From contig NZ_FZOR01000028.1 in assembly GCF_900188445.1 (NCBI RefSeq), positions 46,105-110,104 of the forward strand: 64,000 bases of DNA. Direction: 5' to 3'. Positions within the stretch are counted from its first letter, which is position 1, and every line of letters begins with the position of its first letter. The translations under genes and the position numbers were made by a program. The notes below the pieces were generated by a model. It saw only the letters and a program-made list of their open reading frames with translations, did not search any database and was not told where the DNA came from. The stretch is from Actinomadura meyerae. GTDB taxonomy: Bacteria; Actinomycetota; Actinomycetes; Streptosporangiales; Streptosporangiaceae. Positions 8,777 to 17,889 of this stretch are shown in pieces.

Positions 8777-9874
8777 TCAGCGGCCGGTGCGGCGGGGCCA
8801 GTAGTTCTCCGCGAACAGCTTCGCGACCAGCTCGCCGCGGCTCGACACGCCCGTCTTGGCGAAGACCGCCTTGATGTGGTCGCGGACGGTGTGCGGGGAG
8901 ATGACCAGTTCGGCGGCGATGTCGCCGGTCGCCAGCCCGCGCGCCAGCAGCTGGGTGATCTCCAGCTCGCGGGCGGACAGCCCGTACGCCTCCGCGATGA
9001 CCGGCGCCATGTCGGAGCCGGTGGCGGGCTGGACGACCACGGCGGTGGGGCCGGGCGCGCCGCCGGGGCCGCCGTCCAGGCAGGAGGCGTGGACGGCGAG
9101 CCACTGGCCGTCGCGGGTGCGGATCCGGATGCGGGCCGCGCCGCGGTCGTGCCCGGCGGCGACGGCGCGGGCCTGCGCGGCCGTCCCGGCGAGCCACACC
9201 GGCAGGGGCGGGCCCAGCGGGGACGGGACGGTCGGGCCGTCCGGGAGGCGGCCGAGGTGGTGGCGGGCCTCGGCGTTGATCGAGATGGGCGTCCCGGCCG
9301 CGTCGAAAAGGATGAGCCCAGGGTCCTGCGGGGCGGCGGGCCCCGCCGCCGGGACCGGCCGGGCCAGCTCCCGCAGGCGGTCGGCCAGCGGTGCCGACAG
9401 CCCGGCGACCAGGGAGATCTCGGCCGGGCCGAAGGGCTCGCGGCCCTTCTCGCGGAACAGGCTGACGACGCCCCAGGGCCGCCCGCCGGTGCGCAGGACG
9501 GCGCGCAGCTCGTCCCCCACGCCCCGGCGCCCGAGGAGCCTGCGGAACTGGGCGCTGCGCGCGGGCAGCCCGCCGGTGGCCGCCGCGAGCCCGGCGGCGG
9601 GGACGGCGGCGCGGGCCAGCTCGCGGTACGGCAGCACCGTCTCCTCCAGGAGCGCGCACTCCCAGTAGGCGAAGCAGTCCTCGCCGCGCCCGAGGTTCTC
9701 CACCCGCATCGGCGCGGTGACGAGTCCGGTCTCGGGATCGGTGGCCGACCAGGCCGCCGCCTGGAAGCCGACGAGCCGGCCGAGCCGCGCCGAGGCGGCC
9801 GCGAAGAGGCCCGCCGCGTCCCGCGCCCGTGCGGCCCCGTCGAGCAGGGCCCGCCGCTCCCGCTGATCGATCAC
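8777..9874 (-). CDS. LuxR-family transcriptional regulator with an N-terminal GAF-like sensor region
   Basis: A 365-residue protein. The C-terminal ~65 residues are a clear LuxR helix-turn-helix: LSARELEITQLLARGLATGD then IAAELVISPHTVRDHIKAVF and KTGVSSRGELVAK. The N-terminal ~170 residues look like a GAF-type sensor (LVGFQAAAWSATDPETGLVT), and the centre (LILFDAAGTPISINAEARHH) resembles a PAS-like region. No receiver domain is present, so it probably responds to a ligand, not to phosphorylation. GTG at 9874 starts the homologous region. It is divergent from the flavoprotein gene at 9996, about 120 bases away, and could regulate it. Ligand unknown. Confidence 0.85.
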   Translation of the reverse strand: MIDQRERRALLDGAARARDAAGLFAAASARLGRLVGFQAAAWSATDPETGLVTAPMRVENLGRGEDCFAYWECALLEETVLPYRELARAAVPAAGLAAATGGLPARSAQFRRLLGRRGVGDELRAVLRTGGRPWGVVSLFREKGREPFGPAEISLVAGLSAPLADRLRELARPVPAAGPAAPQDPGLILFDAAGTPISINAEARHHLGRLPDGPTVPSPLGPPLPVWLAGTAAQARAVAAGHDRGAARIRIRTRDGQWLAVHASCLDGGPGGAPGPTAVVVQPATGSDMAPVIAEAYGLSARELEITQLLARGLATGDIAAELVISPHTVRDHIKAVFAKTGVSSRGELVAKLFAENYWPRRTGR

Positions 9875-9995
9875 GCCTTCAGTCTGCCCGGCGTGCGTCG
9901 CCGCCGGACCCCCTCAGACGGGGGATCGCGGCGCGGGCGGATCCCCGCGTCCGCGGGATGGGGCGGGCGCGGCCGGGCGGCGAGGCTCGGCGGCA

Positions 9996-11412
9996 TGGAC
10001 ATCGCGATCATCGGGGCGGGCGCGGCGGCCGTCGCGCTGCTGGACGCCCTCGATCCCTCGGACGTGCGTACCGTCACCGTGTTGGACCCCTCGGACGCGC
10101 CGTGGCGGGGCCGCCCCTACCGGCCCGACCTGGACTCCGTCCTCGTCAACGCCCCGCCGCCGATCATGTCGATCCGGGCGGGGGACCCGCACCACTACGC
10201 GCGCTGGCTGGACGGCCGACCGGCGAGCTACCTCGACGAGCGGCTCGGCAGCCCGATCCCGCCACGCGCCGCCTACGGGCGGTACCTGGCGGACACCGCC
10301 GAGGCGGCACTCGCCCGCTTCACCGAGGCGGAGGTCGTCCCGTCGGCGGTGACCGGTGTGTCCCTGGCCGGCCGGCCGTCCACACGGCGGACGGCCGGAC
10401 CCGAACGGCCGACCAGGTCGTGCTGTGCGTCGGAGGCGGCACGCCCCGCGACCTCTACGGGCTGGCGGGCGCACCCGGCTTCACCGCCGACCCCTACCCG
10501 CTGGAACGGACCCTCGAAGGCGTCCCCTCCGAATGCGACGTGGCCGTCATCGGCGGCGGCCTCACCGCCGTCGACATCGTGGTCTCCCTCGCCGCGCGCG
10601 GGCACACCGGCCGGATGAGCCTGGTGTCGCGGAGCGGCGCGCTCCCGTTCGTCTGGCAGCGTCCGACCGAGACGGGCCTCCGGCACCTGGCGCCCGAGCG
10701 GCTGCGGTCCCTCGGCGGCCCGGTCACCCTCTCCGGATTCGCCGACCTGATCCGCGCGGAGCTGGCGGAGCGCGGCGAGAGCTGGGACGAGCTGGCCGCC
10801 TGGATCACCGCGGCGATGCGCCGGGACCCGGCCGCGAACCTGCGCGAGCAGCTCGCCATGGTGGACGCCCCGCAGCTCGGCCGCCGCATCGTGCAGGAGG
10901 CCGCGCACACCGCCGGCCCGATCGCCTGGCGGCTGCTTCCCCCGAGCGACCGGGAGCGGCTCCGCACCCGCCATCTCCGGACGGTCACGAGCCTGGCCTC
11001 ACCGATGGTGCCCCGCAACGCCGCAGTGCTCCTGGAGCTGTTCGAGGCGGGGACGCTGGAGGCGCTGCCGGGGCTGGAGAAGATCGAGCCCGGCCGCCGG
11101 TTCCGGATCACCCACGCGGCGGGCGTCCGCACGGCCGGCGCCGTGATCAACGCGGTCAACCCGCCGCCGCACGCGATCCCGCGGGCTGCGGAGGCGCTCG
11201 CCACGTCCCTCCTGGCCCAGGGCGCCGCGCAGGATTCGGACGGCGGCCTCGCGACCGATCCCGGCACGGGCCGGCTCCTCATCGAGGGCCGCCCCGATCA
11301 GCGTCTGCACGTCGTCGGGGACCTGGCCGGCGGAGGGCCGTTCCTGGTCTCGGGGATTCCGGGCGTGGCCGCCCAGGCGCACCGGGCGGCCCGCTCGATC
11401 AGGAGCCGTTGA
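9996..11412 (+). pseudogene. FAD/NAD(P)-binding protein interrupted by a frameshift
   Basis: Two frames together encode one flavoprotein of about 470 residues. The first, from ATG 9996, begins MDIAIIGAGAAAVALLDAL (dinucleotide-binding GxGxxA) and runs to about 10370. Homologous sequence then continues in the +1 frame (TADQVVLCVGGGTPRDLYG, VAVIGGGLTAVDIVVSLAAR, a second dinucleotide motif) to the stop at 11412, ending with HVVGDLAGGGPFLVSGIPG. The switch falls in the GC-rich GGCCGGCCGGCC run near 10366-10378 and needs one base removed or two added. The family (NAD_binding_9-type, related to flavin monooxygenases) suggests an oxidoreductase. Either a recent inactivation or a sequencing error; everything else looks intact, so an error is quite possible. 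Its last 14 bases overlap the convergent DUF3151 gene. Confidence 0.75.
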
Positions 11413-11821
11413 GGACGTCCGAGGCCGTGGGGCTGCTGTCGCGCAGGAACGTCTTGCAGCGCTCGGCCTCGTCCTCCTCGCCGATCGCCGCGGCGGCGCG
11501 GCCGAGGGCGTGCAGGGCGCGGAGGAAGCCGCGGTTGGCCTCGTGCTCCCACGGGACGGGCCCGTGGCCCTTCCAGCCGGCCCGGCGGAGCTGGTCCAGG
11601 CCGCGGTGGTAGCCGGTGCGGGCGAAGGCGTAGGAGTCGATGACGGAGCCGTTGGCGAAGGCACGGTCGGCCAGCTCGGCCCACGCGCCGGGGTAGTCCG
11701 GGTGGCGCGCGGCGACTTCGAACGGGTCGACGCCGTTCTCCAGGGCCGTCCGGGCTTCGGGATTGTCCGGGAGTTCGGTCGGAGGAGGGCCGCCGAGCAG
11801 GTTCTGGGTCATGCGGGCCAT
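11399..11821 (-). CDS. DUF3151 family protein
   Basis: A 140-residue actinobacterial protein of unknown function. The opening NLLGGPPPTELP and the central HPDYPGAWAELADRAF, RTGYHRGLDQLRRAGWKGHG and VPWEHEANRGFLRALHAL blocks are typical of DUF3151. It is predicted to be all-helical, soluble and cytoplasmic. Two starts fit: ATG at 11821 (used) or ATG at 11812, which gives MTQNLLGG as in many relatives; neither has a good ribosome site. It converges on the flavoprotein gene with a 14-base overlap of their 3' ends. No function can be assigned from context. Confidence 0.85.
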   Translation of the reverse strand: MARMTQNLLGGPPPTELPDNPEARTALENGVDPFEVAARHPDYPGAWAELADRAFANGSVIDSYAFARTGYHRGLDQLRRAGWKGHGPVPWEHEANRGFLRALHALGRAAAAIGEEDEAERCKTFLRDSSPTASDVLNGS

Positions 11822-11856
11822 CGTAAGCAGGCCCGTCGCGCGCCCGGCAAGCAGGG

Positions 11857-11886
11857 GCGGGCGCCCCGGGGAACCGGAGCGCCCGC
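11857..11886. terminator. Hairpin terminator after the secreted-protein gene
   Basis: GCGGGCGC (11857-11864) pairs perfectly with GCGCCCGC (11879-11886) just past the minus-strand stop at 11901. Confidence 0.55.
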
Positions 11887-11900
11887 ACGTGAGCCGTCGG

Positions 11901-12758
11901 TTACTTGCGGGCCTGGAAGAGGCGGGCGACCTGGTCGCTCAGCTTCGGCGCCTCAGTGGCACGCGCCTGGGTCCGCATGGCGGGGAACAGCTCGGTGTAG
12001 CTCTTGCTCGCCAGGTACATCTGGAAGTTCGCGGCGTTGCCCCCGGACGCCGACGGCAGCCCGGAGCGGAAGTCGACGAGCCAGCCGAGCCAGCCGCAGC
12101 TGCTCGCGGGCACCGAGAACGTCGTGTCGTTCATCTTCATGGCGATGGCGTTGTCGAACCACTCGACCGAGTCGTTGTCGCCGACGAGGTTGAGCGACAC
12201 CGGCGCCTTCTTGGAGCCGATGTAGCAGTCGTCGCCGAGCAGGTCGTTCTTGAGCTTGATCCTCATGTCCATGGTGGAGGCGTACTGGCCCTGCTCCGTG
12301 GTGAAGAGCCGGAAATTGCCGACGTACTTCGTCTTGACCTTGAGGTCGAGCAGGGGGATGCCCTCCGATCCGGGGATGCCGAGCGCGCCTCCCGGCACGG
12401 TCATCGCCTTGGACTTCATGCTCACGAAGTTGTTGATGGGGTCGCCGACCGCGGGGTCGTAGCCGCTCTGCACGGTGATCGTGATCGGCTCGGTGATCTC
12501 CTGGGTCATCGAGCCGAGCTTCATGGTGCCGCTGCCGAGGACGATGATCGCGCACTGCCAGTTGGCGGGGTTCGCGCCCACCGGCAGCTGGTCGGGGCAG
12601 TCGCTGTAGTCGAAGGTGACGGGCGCGTTCTCGCCGGGAGCCGCCGCCGCGGGAGCGGCGCCGAGGCCGACGACGGCCGGCACGGCCAGGGCGAGGGCGG
12701 ACAGCAGGCGGGCGGAGCGCCGCAGGGGCCGCATCAGGGCACGGGGTGAGGATGTCAC
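11901..12758 (-). CDS. Secreted protein of unknown function
   Basis: A 285-residue protein with a basic N-terminus (MRPLRRSAR), a hydrophobic stretch LLSALALAVPAVVGLGA and the cleavage-like APAAAAPG, a Sec-type signal peptide. The mature part is rich in beta-type sequence and carries four cysteines (in SDCPDQ, WQCA, DDCYIG and SSCGW), consistent with two disulfides outside the cell. No family is recognised. GTG at 12758 was chosen because AGAAAGG lies about a dozen bases upstream; an internal ATG at 12734 would give a shorter signal. The long upstream extension of the frame has no ribosome site. It stands alone, with a terminator hairpin following. Confidence 0.7.
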   Translation of the reverse strand: MTSSPRALMRPLRRSARLLSALALAVPAVVGLGAAPAAAAPGENAPVTFDYSDCPDQLPVGANPANWQCAIIVLGSGTMKLGSMTQEITEPITITVQSGYDPAVGDPINNFVSMKSKAMTVPGGALGIPGSEGIPLLDLKVKTKYVGNFRLFTTEQGQYASTMDMRIKLKNDLLGDDCYIGSKKAPVSLNLVGDNDSVEWFDNAIAMKMNDTTFSVPASSCGWLGWLVDFRSGLPSASGGNAANFQMYLASKSYTELFPAMRTQARATEAPKLSDQVARLFQARK

Positions 12759-12910
12759 GAGGTGGGGTGCCTTTCTTCTCGCAAGCGCCCGAGCGGCGCG
12801 TGAGAACGTTCCAGTAGGCACTGTAAAGATCCACTCGCCCGTGCTCAAGATCCTTTTTGTCACGGAGAGATGAAGCTACTGACCGGTACCGGCCGCGCGC
12901 CGGGATGCCG

Positions 12911-13420
12911 TCAGACCATGGCGGGGCCGGGGAGCGGCAGGCTGAAGTGCGCCGACTCGCCGTCCAGCCGGGAGCGGGCTGCCGGCCAGCCCCGGTGGAC
13001 GAACGAGATCCCCTGCCGGTTCGTCAGGATGACGTCCGCGTCGAACCCGGTGATGCCGCGCCGCGCCGCGAGCTGGGCGAGGTAGCCGACCAGGGCGCTG
13101 CCGAGCCCGCGGTGCTGCCAGGGGTCGGCGACGAGGACGGCGACGTCCGCCCGCCAGGGCCGCTCGGCGTCGCGGACGTACTCGGCGATGCCCGCGATCT
13201 CGTCGCCGTCCAGGCCGACCATGGCCTCGCGGTCCCAGTGGTCGAGGCGGTCGAGCATGCCCACGTAGTACTCGGGGATGCGCGGCGTGCCGGAGAAGAA
13301 GCGCGTGTAGAGGCTGGCGGACGAGAGCCGGTCCGACATCCGCCGCACGCGCGGGCCGTCGGTGACCCCGTACGGCCGGATCCGCACGTCGGCGAGGCCG
13401 CGCGCATCGAGTTTCTTCAT
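12911..13420 (-). CDS. GNAT-family N-acetyltransferase
   Basis: A 169-residue single GNAT domain. The acetyl-CoA pyrophosphate loop is QHRGLGSALVGYLAQLA near residues 105-121, matching Q/RxxGxG/A, preceded by the beta-4 strand DVAVLVADPW. The N-terminal RIRPYGVTDGPRVRRM and SLYTRFFSGTPRIPEYY blocks are typical of actinobacterial GNATs related to acetyltransferase domains of Pat-like proteins. The substrate is unknown. ATG at 13420 (MKKLDARGL) is used; an ATG nine bases upstream is an alternative, and neither has a strong ribosome site. Next gene upstream is an HxlR regulator on the same strand, about 50 bases away. Confidence 0.82.
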   Translation of the reverse strand: MKKLDARGLADVRIRPYGVTDGPRVRRMSDRLSSASLYTRFFSGTPRIPEYYVGMLDRLDHWDREAMVGLDGDEIAGIAEYVRDAERPWRADVAVLVADPWQHRGLGSALVGYLAQLAARRGITGFDADVILTNRQGISFVHRGWPAARSRLDGESAHFSLPLPGPAMV

Positions 13421-13468
13421 GCAACTCATTGGACCGCAGAAGGTTGCGTGAAGCAACCCAAAAGTTCG

Positions 13469-13918
13469 TCAGGCGGCCGGACCCGGCCGGGGATCAACGT
13501 CGGACGGACCGAGGCGCGCGCCGCAGGAGTCGCAGGTGAAGTCGGGGGTCAGCCGGCCGTCGCAGCCGCGATGGCCGATGATCAGCGGTGGTCCGTCCGG
13601 CGCGTAGTGGCGGTCGCCCCACATCAGCAGCGTCATGACCGCGGGCCACAGCTCCACGCCCTTGCGGGTGAGCCGGTACTCGAACCGTTCCGGCCGCTGC
13701 TGGTAGGGAACGCGGCGCATGATGCCCTCGTCGCACAGCCGGTTCAGCCGGTCGGTGAGGACGTTGCGGGCCACGCCGAGCACGTCCTGGAAGTCGTCGA
13801 AGCGCCGGACGCCCTGGAAGGCGCTGCGGATCACCAGCATCGTCCACCGGTCGCCGACGACCTCCAGCGACCGGGCGACGGAGCAGTTCTGCGACTCGTA
13901 CGTCCGAGGTAGTGCCAC
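13469..13918 (-). CDS. HxlR-family winged-helix regulator with C-terminal cysteine motif
   Basis: A 149-residue HxlR/MarR-like DNA-binding protein. The HxlR signature is clear: CSVARSLEVVGDRWTMLVIR near residues 12-31, then FDDFQDVLGVARNVLTDRL and GIMRRVPYQQRPERFEYRLT. The opening Cys at residue 12 is the position used for redox or electrophile sensing in some family members. A tail of ~45 residues holds CDGRLTPDFTCDSCG, which could bind zinc. Start is GTG at 13918. It probably represses a nearby gene; the GNAT gene follows on the same strand. The fbaA terminator lies just upstream, so it has its own promoter in the short gap. Confidence 0.87.
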   Translation of the reverse strand: MALPRTYESQNCSVARSLEVVGDRWTMLVIRSAFQGVRRFDDFQDVLGVARNVLTDRLNRLCDEGIMRRVPYQQRPERFEYRLTRKGVELWPAVMTLLMWGDRHYAPDGPPLIIGHRGCDGRLTPDFTCDSCGARLGPSDVDPRPGPAA

Positions 13919-13947
13919 ATGCCGGACACTACCCGAGTTTCATGAAA

Positions 13948-13985
13948 CAACGCGGCCCCAGGGGCGTCCCCTGGGGCCGTCGTTG
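13948..13985. terminator. Strong hairpin terminator after fbaA
   Basis: CGGCCCCAGGGG (13953-13964) and CCCCTGGGGCCG (13968-13979) form a perfect 12-pair stem with a three-base loop, extended by CAACG/CGTTG with one bulge. It sits directly after the minus-strand fbaA stop at 13994. Confidence 0.8.
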
Positions 13986-13993
13986 CGGCTTCT

Positions 13994-15016
<1,023 letters not shown>

Positions 15017-15187
15017 TGTCAGCGTCCTTTCATACGCAGCGGTGCCGCCGGGCGTCCCGCCGGGCGGTAGCACCCGGTCCTCCGCGTACCCGGGCGAGCG
15101 CCCTGGTCACGCGTTTTCCGGGTCGGGCATGCCGTCCACCCCCAGTATCCCGCCTCTACGGAGCGGGTTGAAAGGTACGCTCGCCGT

Positions 15188-15913
15188 GTGGATCTCACGA
15201 CCCTTCCCCTGAACATCACAGAGTGGCTGCACCCCACCGCATGGTTGCAGCTCTTCGGCACCTTCGCGACGATCGGCGTGCTCGCCATCATCTTCGCGGA
15301 GACCGGACTGCTCTTCGGCTGCATCCTTCCGGGCGACTCGCTGCTCTTCACGGCGGGGATCCTCACGGCGGTCTCGACCGTCAACGGGCAGGAGTTCCAG
15401 CCCCTGTCGCTGCCCTGGCTGCTGGTCGGCGGCCCGGTCGCGGCGGTCGCCGGCGCCCAGCTCGGCCACTGGCTCGGCGCGAGATACGGCCGCAAGCTGT
15501 TCGACCGGCCCGACTCCCGCATCTTCAAGCAGGAGTGGGTGGAGAAGGCCGAGCACTACTTCAACCGGTTCGGCCCCGCGAAGGCGGTGGTGCTGGCGCG
15601 GTTCATCCCGATCGTCCGCACGTTCCTGAACCCGCTCGCCGGCATGCTCGGCATGGACGCCAAGCGGTTCTTCATCTGGAACGTCGTCGGCGGCGTGCTC
15701 TGGACGGACGCCCTGTTCCTGCTCGGCCACTTCCTCGGTTCCGAGGTCCCGGACATCGAGAAGTACATCCTTCCGGGCGTCGCGGTGATCCTCATCCTGT
15801 CGGTGATCCCGATCATCCGGGAGGTGCTGAAGGGGCGTAAAGCGGACCACGGTCCAGATAAGAATGGTCCCGAAGAGTCACGTCCGTCGCTCAGCGGTGA
15901 CAGTTATCGCTAA
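15188..15913 (+). CDS. DedA-family membrane protein
   Basis: A 241-residue integral membrane protein of the DedA/VTT family, whose members act in undecaprenyl-phosphate or phospholipid translocation and envelope homeostasis. Conserved features are FAETGLLFGCILPGDSLLF near residues 36-54, the amphipathic re-entrant segment, and ARFIPIVRTFLNPLAGMLGM (F-x-R-x(2)-P-x-v-R) near residues 138-157 with the conserved arginines. Four to five helices are predicted. Start is GTG at 15188. A small membrane protein follows nine bases later and is probably cotranscribed. The last ~25 residues are polar and poorly conserved. Confidence 0.9.
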   Translation: MDLTTLPLNITEWLHPTAWLQLFGTFATIGVLAIIFAETGLLFGCILPGDSLLFTAGILTAVSTVNGQEFQPLSLPWLLVGGPVAAVAGAQLGHWLGARYGRKLFDRPDSRIFKQEWVEKAEHYFNRFGPAKAVVLARFIPIVRTFLNPLAGMLGMDAKRFFIWNVVGGVLWTDALFLLGHFLGSEVPDIEKYILPGVAVILILSVIPIIREVLKGRKADHGPDKNGPEESRPSLSGDSYR

Positions 15914-15922
15914 CCTCCCCAT

Positions 15923-16381
15923 GTGGGACGTCATCGGTCGGACCCTAGGGGTCTCGCGCGCATACTGATCGCGGCATTGGCCGTGGTGGCCGCCTTGGCC
16001 CTTCTCGTGGTCGGCGGCATGGCCCTGGTCAATGCGATCACGGGCGAACCCGACCAGACCGGGCCGTCGACGGCGGCCTCGCCGTCGAGCGGCAAGGCGA
16101 CCCCGAGCCCCGACGAGAAGACGACGCCCGCGTCCGACGTCCCCCTGGTCATCAGCGTGACGGGCCAGCCCACCAACGTCGTGGTCCGCGTCGCCGACAC
16201 CGGCGGCAAGGTGCTGACGAACACCACGCTCAACACCGGGGACACGCTCAAGTACGAGCAGGCGCCCCTTCAGGTCGTCGCCGGCAACGGCGGCTCCCTG
16301 AAGGTCGTCATCTACGGCGAGGTGCAGCCGCGCAAGGCCGCCGGCCAGCGCGGCCAGTGGTTCGTCAAGGCGAAGAACTGA
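15923..16381 (+). CDS. Small membrane-anchored protein with a RodZ-C-like (DUF4115-like) domain
   Basis: A 152-residue protein: a short basic N-terminus, one membrane helix (ILIAALAVVAALALLVVGGM, residues 14-33), a Ser/Thr/Pro-rich linker of ~35 residues, and a C-terminal ~75-residue beta domain (VPLVISVTGQPTNVVVRVAD, then KYEQAPLQVVAGNGGSLKVV) whose pattern matches the RodZ C-terminal/DUF4115 fold. The domain would sit outside the membrane. RodZ proteins link the cell wall machinery to cytoskeleton, but this one lacks the cytoplasmic helix-turn-helix, so only the extracytoplasmic half resembles RodZ. GTG at 15923, nine bases after the DedA gene. Function unknown. Confidence 0.65.
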   Translation: MGRHRSDPRGLARILIAALAVVAALALLVVGGMALVNAITGEPDQTGPSTAASPSSGKATPSPDEKTTPASDVPLVISVTGQPTNVVVRVADTGGKVLTNTTLNTGDTLKYEQAPLQVVAGNGGSLKVVIYGEVQPRKAAGQRGQWFVKAKN

Positions 16382-16385
16382 CCCC

Positions 16386-16922
16386 TCAGCCCAAGCCGAG
16401 GTCCGCGACGTCGTAAGGGTGGCGGTAGACGAGCCCCTCCTCGGCGATCCGCCCGGCCGCGCCGCGCTCCAGGATCGTCGCGACCGCCACGACCTCCGCG
16501 CCCGCCTCCCGCAGCGCCTCCACCGCGGTCAGCACGGACCCGCCCGTGGTGGAGGTGTCCTCGACCGCGAGGACGCGCCGCCCGGCGACGTCCGGCCCTT
16601 CGATGCGGCGCTGCAGCCCGTGCGCCTTGCCCGCCTTGCGGACGACGAACGCGTCCAGCGCCCGCCCCCGCGCCGCCGCCGCGTGCAGCATCGCGGTCGC
16701 CACGGGGTCCGCGCCGAGCGTGAGCCCGCCGACGGCGTCGTACTCGAGGTCGGCGGTCTCGTCCAGCATGACCCGCCCCACCAGCGGCGCCGCGGTGCCG
16801 TCCAGCGTCACCCGGCGCAGGTCCACGTACCAGGACGCCCGCTTGCCCGACGACAGCACGAAGTCGCCGTGCACCACGGCCTTGTCCTTGATCTTCTGCA
16901 GCAGCTCGTCACGATCGCTCAC
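16386..16922 (-). CDS. pyrE: Orotate phosphoribosyltransferase
   Basis: A 178-residue type I phosphoribosyltransferase that makes OMP from orotate and PRPP in pyrimidine synthesis. Markers are GDFVLSSGKRASWYVDLRRV near residues 19-38, the GGLTLGADPVATA loop, RKAGKAHGLQRRIEG (flexible catalytic loop), and the PRPP-binding VLAVEDTSTTGGSVLTAVEAL near residues 116-136. GTG at 16922 is the start. It converges on the small membrane gene at 16381, four bases between stops. It stands alone from other pyr genes. Divergent from the hydrolase-like gene at 16994. Confidence 0.96.
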   Translation of the reverse strand: MSDRDELLQKIKDKAVVHGDFVLSSGKRASWYVDLRRVTLDGTAAPLVGRVMLDETADLEYDAVGGLTLGADPVATAMLHAAAARGRALDAFVVRKAGKAHGLQRRIEGPDVAGRRVLAVEDTSTTGGSVLTAVEALREAGAEVVAVATILERGAAGRIAEEGLVYRHPYDVADLGLG

Positions 16923-16993
16923 GCTCAGAGCCTATTGACCTGTACCCGCGCCCTGGCGCCGCGGTCCTCCCGCGCGCGTGTAGGTTCGGCGGC

Positions 16994-17518
16994 GTGACTC
17001 CCGGAACCGTCGTCCTGCTGCACGCCCCGCACGCCACCGCGGCCTCCTGGGGCGATCTGCCGGAGATGCTCCGCTCCTACGGCCTGGACGTGGTGGCGCC
17101 GGACGTCCCGGACGAGACGGGCCCCCGCTACATCGCCCGCGTCTCCCTGATCATCACCGCGACGGCCCCGACCCCGCCGCTCGCGCTCGTCGCCCACGGC
17201 GCCGCGGGCCCCCTGTTGCCCGGCATCGCTCTGGCGCAGCGAGCCGCCCACCGCCCCGTAGCGGGCTACGTCTTCGTGGACGCCGACCTCCCCCGCCGCG
17301 GCCAGCACGACCACGCCGACCCCTCAAACGACCTCCCGCTGGCCCCAGATTGGCCTGAGGCGCCCTGCGGCTACCTCCAGACCCATTCGGACCGCACAGC
17401 CTCCCCCAACCACGCGGAAGCCCTCAGAGAGGCGCACCTACGCGGCTGGCGCACAACAACCCCCGAACCCCCCACCACAGTCGCCCAGTCCCTAAGCGAA
17501 CTGATAACCGAGCTCTAA
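16994..17518 (+). CDS. Alpha/beta-hydrolase-like protein lacking the nucleophile
   Basis: A 174-residue protein starting TPGTVVLLHAPHATAASWGD, the strand and oxyanion region of an alpha/beta hydrolase, with a nucleophile-elbow-like segment LALVAHGAAGPLLPG near residues 61-75. In active enzymes this elbow is GxSxG; here the Ser is replaced by Ala (HGAAG), so hydrolase activity is unlikely. It is shorter than typical (about 250). The last third is unusually rich in Pro/Thr codons with C and A, and differs in base composition from neighbours. GTG at 16994. Possibly a binding or scaffold protein, or a decaying gene. The downstream flank is a tandem repeat carrying terminators. Confidence 0.6.
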   Translation: MTPGTVVLLHAPHATAASWGDLPEMLRSYGLDVVAPDVPDETGPRYIARVSLIITATAPTPPLALVAHGAAGPLLPGIALAQRAAHRPVAGYVFVDADLPRRGQHDHADPSNDLPLAPDWPEAPCGYLQTHSDRTASPNHAEALREAHLRGWRTTTPEPPTTVAQSLSELITEL

Positions 17519-17690
17519 CACCCAGACCAACAACCCCAGCCCCCATCACGGGCAGGCGCGCGGAGTGAGCGCTAGCGAGCGCAGCGGGCATGCCCGCCGA
17601 GCCGGGCGACCGCAGCGACACGTCGGGAACTCGCACGGTCGTAGCAAGCCGCACCGTGGCGTGAGGATCGACCGGCTCGCAACGGGGGTT

Positions 17691-17710
17691 CCAGGGGGTC
17701 GCCCCCCTGG
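17691..17710. terminator. Repeat-borne terminator hairpin, copy 1
   Basis: CCAGGGGG pairs with CCCCCTGG across a four-base loop at the end of repeat copy one; symmetric, so it can act on both strands between convergent genes. Confidence 0.6.
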
Positions 17711-17860
17711 GCCAGCAACGGGCAGGCACGCGGAGTGAGCGCTAGCGAGCGCAGCGGGCATGCCCGTCGAGCCGGGCGACCGCAGCGACACGGTCACAAC
17801 CCGCACGGTCACAGCAAGCCGCACCGTGGCGTGAGGATCGACCGGCTCGTGACGGGGGTT

Positions 17861-17879
17861 CCAGGGGGTCGCCCCCTGG
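17861..17879. terminator. Repeat-borne terminator hairpin, copy 2
   Basis: CCAGGGGG-TCG-CCCCCTGG is a perfect eight-pair hairpin at the end of repeat copy two, eleven bases from the TPR gene's stop. Confidence 0.65.
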
Positions 17880-17889
17880 GCCAACACAG

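Larger units (their letters stand above)
17548..17886. repeat. 170-bp tandem repeat, two copies
   Basis: Copy one (17548-17717) and copy two (17718-17886) are highly similar (roughly nine in ten bases by eye) and lie head to tail. Each holds, in order: the dyad-rich GAGTGAGCGCTAGCGAGCGC, the palindrome GGGCATGCCCG (second copy also), a CGCACGGTC/GCCGCACCGTGGC segment, and a hairpin near its end. The region between the convergent hydrolase-like and TPR genes contains nothing else. Open frames inside it are products of the repeat and not genes. Confidence 0.9.

Noticed and set aside
9829..9995. An upstream extension of the flavoprotein frame
   Set aside because: It overlaps the promoter region of the divergent LuxR gene and has no homology; ATG 9996 starts the dinucleotide-binding motif.
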